Shown here: positions 4,978 through 7,233 of the stretch, in pieces
Numbering within the stretch: position 1 is the stretch's first letter
Layout of the letters: every line of letters starts with the position of its first letter
Assembly: GCA_025965755.1 (NCBI GenBank)
Contig: JAOPWI010000396.1
Coordinates: 1-7,233, forward strand
DNA length: 7,233 bases
DNA from: Frankiales bacterium
Lineage (GTDB): Bacteria; Actinomycetota; Actinomycetes; Mycobacteriales; SCTD01
Reading direction: 5' to 3'
Translations under genes and position numbers: made by a program
The notes under the pieces: generated by a model
Seen by the model: only the letters and a program-made list of their open reading frames with translations
What the model was told of the DNA's origin: nothing
The model's database searches: none

Positions 4978-6219
4978 CTAGGCGGGCAGGATCTCCGTGC
5001 GGCCGAGGTAGGGCTGCAGCGCCGCCGGCACGTGCACCGAGCCGTCGGCGCGCTGGTGCACCTCGAGCAGCACCGCGATGGTGCGCCCGATCGCGCACAG
5101 CGTGCCGTTCAGCGTGGCCACCGGACCGGCCCCCTTGGCCCGCACCTGCAGGCGGCGGGCCTGGAAGTCGGTGCAGTTGCTCGTGGAGGTCAGCTCGAGC
5201 CAGCGCTCCTGCGAGGGCAGCCAGGCCTCGCAGTCGTACTTGCGGGCGGCCGACGAGCCGAGGTCCCCGGCCGCCACGTCGATCACCCGGAACGGCAGCT
5301 CGAGCGCGGTCAGGAAGTCCTTCTCGTGCGCCAGCAGGCGCTGGTGCTCGGCCTCGGCGTCCTCGGGCGCGACGTAGCTGAACATCTCGACCTTGTCGAA
5401 CTGGTGCACCCGGATGATGCCGCGGGTGTCCTTGCCGTGGCTGCCGGCCTCGCGGCGAAAGCAGGACGAGAACCCGGCGTAGCGCTTGGGCAGCGCGTCC
5501 AGGACCTCGCCGGAGTGATAGGCGGCGAGGGGCACCTCGGAGGTCCCGACCAGATAGAGGTCGTCGGACTCGAGCTTGTAGACCTCGGCCGCGTGCGCGC
5601 CCAGGAATCCGGTGCCCTCCATCGCCTCGGGACGCACCAGCGCCGGCGCGATCATCGGGACGAAGCCGGCCTCGACCGCGCGGGCCATGGCCAGGTTGAC
5701 GAGCGCGAGCTCGAGCAGCGCGCCGGGGCCGGTGAGGAACGCGAACCGGCTGCCGCTGACCTTGGCGCCGCGCTCGGTGTCGATCGCCTTCACGATCGTG
5801 CCGACGTCCAGGTGGTCGCGGACCGGGAAGTCGTACGTCGGAATCTCGCCCACCTGCTCGAGCACCACATAGTCCTGCTCCCCGCCGGGAGGGGCGCCCT
5901 GCACGACGTTGGGCACGGCCAGGTGCGCGGCGCGCAGCGCGGCCTCGGCCTCGGCCTGGCTGGCCTCGGCCTCCTTGACCGCACCCGCCAGCGCCTTGGC
6001 CCGCTCCAGCGTGGCCGGGCGCTCCTGCGGGGAGGCCTTCTTCACGGACTGCGAGACCAGCTTCTGCTCGCCGCGCAGGGTGTCGGCGGCGGTGACCGCC
6101 AGGCGGCGGGCCTCGTCGGCCGCGAGCAGCGCGTCGACCAGCGCGGGGTCGTCGCCGCGAGCCTTCTGGGAGTCGCGGACACGGTCGGGGTCGTTGCGCA
6201 GCAGACGCAGGTCAATCAC
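4978..6219 (-). CDS. serS: Seryl-tRNA synthetase
   Basis: A 413-residue class II synthetase that charges tRNA-Ser (and tRNA-Sec) with serine. The N-terminus MIDLRLLRNDPDRVRDSQKA leads into a long antiparallel coiled-coil arm (about 30-105, Ala/Glu/Lys-rich) that grips the tRNA variable arm, ending at AVPNVVQ (101-107). The catalytic core shows motif 1 around LLELALVNLAMARAVEAGF (168-186), the serine-site VGTSEVPLAAYH (224-235), motif 2 FRREAGSHGKDTRGIIRVHQ (254-273) followed by FDKVEMF, the ELTSTSNCTDFQARR block (342-356), and motif 3 NGTLCAIGRTIAVLLEVHQ (371-389). Length is normal. The start is GTG 6219; the upstream extension is antisense to the AIM24 gene and unlike SerRS. No Shine-Dalgarno precedes it, but a TAGCCT -10 box does, so the mRNA is probably leaderless. 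No T-box is possible in the short gap. A hairpin follows the stop directly. Confidence 0.97.
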   Translation of the reverse strand: MIDLRLLRNDPDRVRDSQKARGDDPALVDALLAADEARRLAVTAADTLRGEQKLVSQSVKKASPQERPATLERAKALAGAVKEAEASQAEAEAALRAAHLAVPNVVQGAPPGGEQDYVVLEQVGEIPTYDFPVRDHLDVGTIVKAIDTERGAKVSGSRFAFLTGPGALLELALVNLAMARAVEAGFVPMIAPALVRPEAMEGTGFLGAHAAEVYKLESDDLYLVGTSEVPLAAYHSGEVLDALPKRYAGFSSCFRREAGSHGKDTRGIIRVHQFDKVEMFSYVAPEDAEAEHQRLLAHEKDFLTALELPFRVIDVAAGDLGSSAARKYDCEAWLPSQERWLELTSTSNCTDFQARRLQVRAKGAGPVATLNGTLCAIGRTIAVLLEVHQRADGSVHVPAALQPYLGRTEILPA

Positions 6220-6223
6220 CCGT

Positions 6224-6229
6224 GGAAGG
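6224..6229 (+). promoter_or_regulatory. Shine-Dalgarno of the AIM24-family gene
   Basis: GGAAGG lies eight bases before ATG 6238 and fixes that start. It falls within the 18-base gap to the divergent serS start, so any leader and promoter of the AIM24-family gene must lie inside serS coding DNA. Its last three bases are also part of the serS -10 box on the other strand. Confidence 0.7.
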
Positions 6230-6232
6230 CTA
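6227..6232 (-). promoter_or_regulatory. -10 box of serS (leaderless-type promoter)
   Basis: On the minus strand this reads TAGCCT, fitting the TANNNT -10 consensus. Seven bases separate it from the serS GTG, placing the transcription start on or one base before the start codon. No good -35 is found about 17 bases upstream, common in actinobacteria. The absence of any Shine-Dalgarno before serS supports the call. Confidence 0.55.
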
Positions 6233-6237
6233 GACGG

Positions 6238-6900
6238 ATGCGCAGTCCGCTGTTCGGCCAGATCGACACCACCAAGGGCGCCGCCATGACGCTCGCCAAC
6301 AAGGACGTCCTCAAGGTCGCCCTCGACGGCGAGCTGCTCGCGCGGCAGGGAGCGATGATCGCCTACCAGGGTGACGTCGACTTCGCGTACGAGGGCGCCG
6401 GCAGCGTCGGCCGCTTCCTGAAAAAGGCGCTGACCGGTGAGGGCGTCTCGCTGATGAAGTGCACCGGCCGGGGCGACGTCTACCTCGCGCACGACGCGCA
6501 CGACCTGCACCTGGTCGACCTGGAGGGCGACTCGCTGACGGTGGGCGGGGCGCACGTCGTCGCCTTCGAGCCGTCGCTGACCTGGGACGTCAAGCGGGTC
6601 GAGGGCGTCGGCATGCTGGCCGGCGGCCTGTTCAACATGGTGTTCACGGGGCGCGGCCGGCTGTGCCTGTCGGCGTACGGGGCGCCGGTCGTGCTGGACG
6701 CGGCCGCCGCCCCGACGTTCGTGGACCTGCAGTCGGCGGTCGCCTGGTCGTCGTCCCTGCAGACCTCGCTGCGGCGGACCGCGACGGCCGGGGCACTCAT
6801 CGGCCGCGGCAGCGGTGAGGCGTTCCAGCTGGCGTTCAGCGGCACCGGCCTGGTGGTCGTGCAGGGCAGCGAGGGCCCGCCCGCCCCTGCGGCGCGCTAG
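6238..6900 (+). CDS. AIM24 family protein
   Basis: A 220-residue protein resembling the AIM24 family (Pfam PF01987), a beta-rich fold named after a yeast mitochondrial biogenesis protein; bacterial members have no settled function. Typical features are the N-terminal LKVALDGELLARQGAMIAYQ (25-44), VDFAYEGAGSVGRFLKKALT (47-66), GEGVSLMKCTGRGDVYLAHD (67-86), LVDLEGDSLTVGGAHVVAFE (92-111), and GVGMLAGGLFNMVFTGRGRL (123-142). There is no signal peptide or membrane segment, so it is probably cytosolic. The length is near the lower end for the family. ATG 6238 is supported by GGAAGG eight bases upstream; ATG 6286 (M17) is a less likely alternative. It is divergent from serS, so its promoter must overlap the serS reading frame. 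The stop codon lies in the loop of a strong hairpin, and larB follows 33 bases on with its own -10 box, so the two may be separate units. Confidence 0.88.
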   Translation: MRSPLFGQIDTTKGAAMTLANKDVLKVALDGELLARQGAMIAYQGDVDFAYEGAGSVGRFLKKALTGEGVSLMKCTGRGDVYLAHDAHDLHLVDLEGDSLTVGGAHVVAFEPSLTWDVKRVEGVGMLAGGLFNMVFTGRGRLCLSAYGAPVVLDAAAAPTFVDLQSAVAWSSSLQTSLRRTATAGALIGRGSGEAFQLAFSGTGLVVVQGSEGPPAPAAR

Positions 6901-6913
6901 CTGCGCCGCAGGG
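6885..6913 (+). terminator. Hairpin terminator carrying the AIM24 gene's stop codon in its loop
   Basis: CCCTGCGGCGC (6885-6895) and GCGCCGCAGGG (6903-6913) form a perfect 11-bp stem with a seven-base loop GCTAGCT that contains the TAG stop (6898-6900). The left arm is thus the last coding sequence of the AIM24-family gene. No U-tract follows. It lies seven bases before the larB -10 box, so the likely role is ending the upstream transcript, though mRNA 3'-end stabilisation is also possible. Confidence 0.65.
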
Positions 6914-6920
6914 CCGCCAC

Positions 6921-6926
6921 TAGGGT
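6921..6926 (+). promoter_or_regulatory. -10 box of larB (leaderless-type), overlapping a possible Shine-Dalgarno
   Basis: TAGGGT fits TANNNT and ends seven bases before the GTG start, the same geometry as serS. The AGGG within it (6922-6925) could instead act as a Shine-Dalgarno at eight-base spacing if larB is transcribed from upstream. Both uses may occur. The left part of any -35 element would lie in the hairpin. Confidence 0.45.
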
Positions 6927-6933
6927 CGGCCGG

Positions 6934-7233
6934 GTGGACCGCGCGCAGGTGCAGACGCTGCTCGCCCAGGTCGCCGACGGGTCGGTCGCGCCGGAGCAGG
7001 CGCTGGAACGCCTGTCCTTCGCGCCGTACGCCGAGCTCGCCGACGCGCTCGTCGACCTGCACCGCGGGCTGCGCACCGGCGACCCGGAGGTCGTCTACGG
7101 AGCCGGCAAGACGGCCGCGCAGGTCGTCGACGTGGTCGCCGCGCTGCGGGCTGCCGGCGACCGGGCGGTGCTCGTCACCCGCTGCCCGGCCGAGGCGCTG
7201 GCCGCCCTGGCCAGGCTGGGGCCGCTGACCGTC
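6934..7233 (+). CDS. larB: LarB, nickel-pincer cofactor biosynthesis (N-terminal 100 residues, 3' truncated by window)
   Basis: The frame starting at GTG 6934 runs to the window edge without a stop, giving 100 residues. The sequence matches the LarB N-terminus: a short helical segment VADGSVAPEQALERLSFAPY (13-32), LVDLHRGLRTGDPEVVYGAG (38-57) followed by KT, which is the family's D-x-H-R-x-L-R-x-G-x-P-E-V-x-x-G-x-GKT pattern, then VVDVVAALRAAGDRAVLVTR (63-82). LarB carboxylates nicotinic acid adenine dinucleotide and hydrolyses its phosphoanhydride, the first step to the nickel-pincer nucleotide of lactate racemase and other LarA-like enzymes. The PurE-like catalytic domain should follow beyond the edge; the full family length is roughly 220-250 residues. 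larC and larE are expected nearby downstream but cannot be seen. It starts 33 bases after the AIM24-family stop. GTG 6949 is a weaker alternative start. Confidence 0.85.
   Translation, partial: MDRAQVQTLLAQVADGSVAPEQALERLSFAPYAELADALVDLHRGLRTGDPEVVYGAGKTAAQVVDVVAALRAAGDRAVLVTRCPAEALAALARLGPLTV

Noticed and set aside
4080..5381. 433-codon plus-strand frame overlapping the secreted-protein gene and the serS 3' half
   Set aside because: Arg/Pro/Ala-rich shadow with no domain; it crosses the intergenic hairpin and two better-supported genes.
6220..7062. 281-codon upstream extension of serS on the minus strand
   Set aside because: It is antisense to the AIM24-family gene and larB and does not resemble SerRS; GTG 6219 begins the canonical MIDLRLLRN N-terminus.

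Overview
The window is very GC-rich (long overlapping open frames on both strands, GTG starts) and comes from the chromosome of a high-GC actinomycete. The best taxonomic marker is a bacterial proteasome activator (Bpa/PafE), found in proteasome-bearing Actinomycetota. An SCO6745-type protein, common in actinomycetes, agrees. I cannot place it to family from sequence alone. I see no phage, IS, CRISPR, tRNA or rRNA signal; the region looks like compact core chromosome, not an island.

Layout, left to right: (1) the 3' part of a probably exported protein (2-658, +), translationally coupled to a PIG3-type NAD(P)H quinone oxidoreductase (658-1638, +); (2) an SCO6745/HTH_67-type protein of unknown function (1635-2495, -), convergent with the oxidoreductase and overlapping it by four bases at the stops, with a possible 34-codon ORF just upstream (2498-2602, -); (3) bpa (2653-3195, +); (4) a Cof-type HAD phosphatase (3199-3987, -), convergent with bpa three bases apart; (5) a secreted protein with a signal peptide and probable Ig-like domains (4105-4914, +); (6) seryl-tRNA synthetase serS (4978-6219, -), separated from (5) by a strong hairpin; (7) an AIM24-family protein (6238-6900, +), divergent from serS with only 18 bases between the starts; (8) the first 100 codons of larB (6934-7233, +), nickel-pincer cofactor biosynthesis, running off the window edge.

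Strand switches are frequent and most genes look monocistronic, so they do not form one pathway; only the first two are clearly coupled. The more interesting content is in the small gaps: TANNNT boxes seven bases before the GTG starts of serS and larB (leaderless-type promoters), a Shine-Dalgarno for aim24 sharing bases with the serS -10 box, a perfect 11-bp hairpin with the aim24 stop codon in its loop, a 9-bp GNRA-loop hairpin in a divergent intergenic region, and a bulged inverted repeat just upstream of bpa. I found no convincing new multi-gene system; the findings are regulatory and architectural and are scored accordingly.
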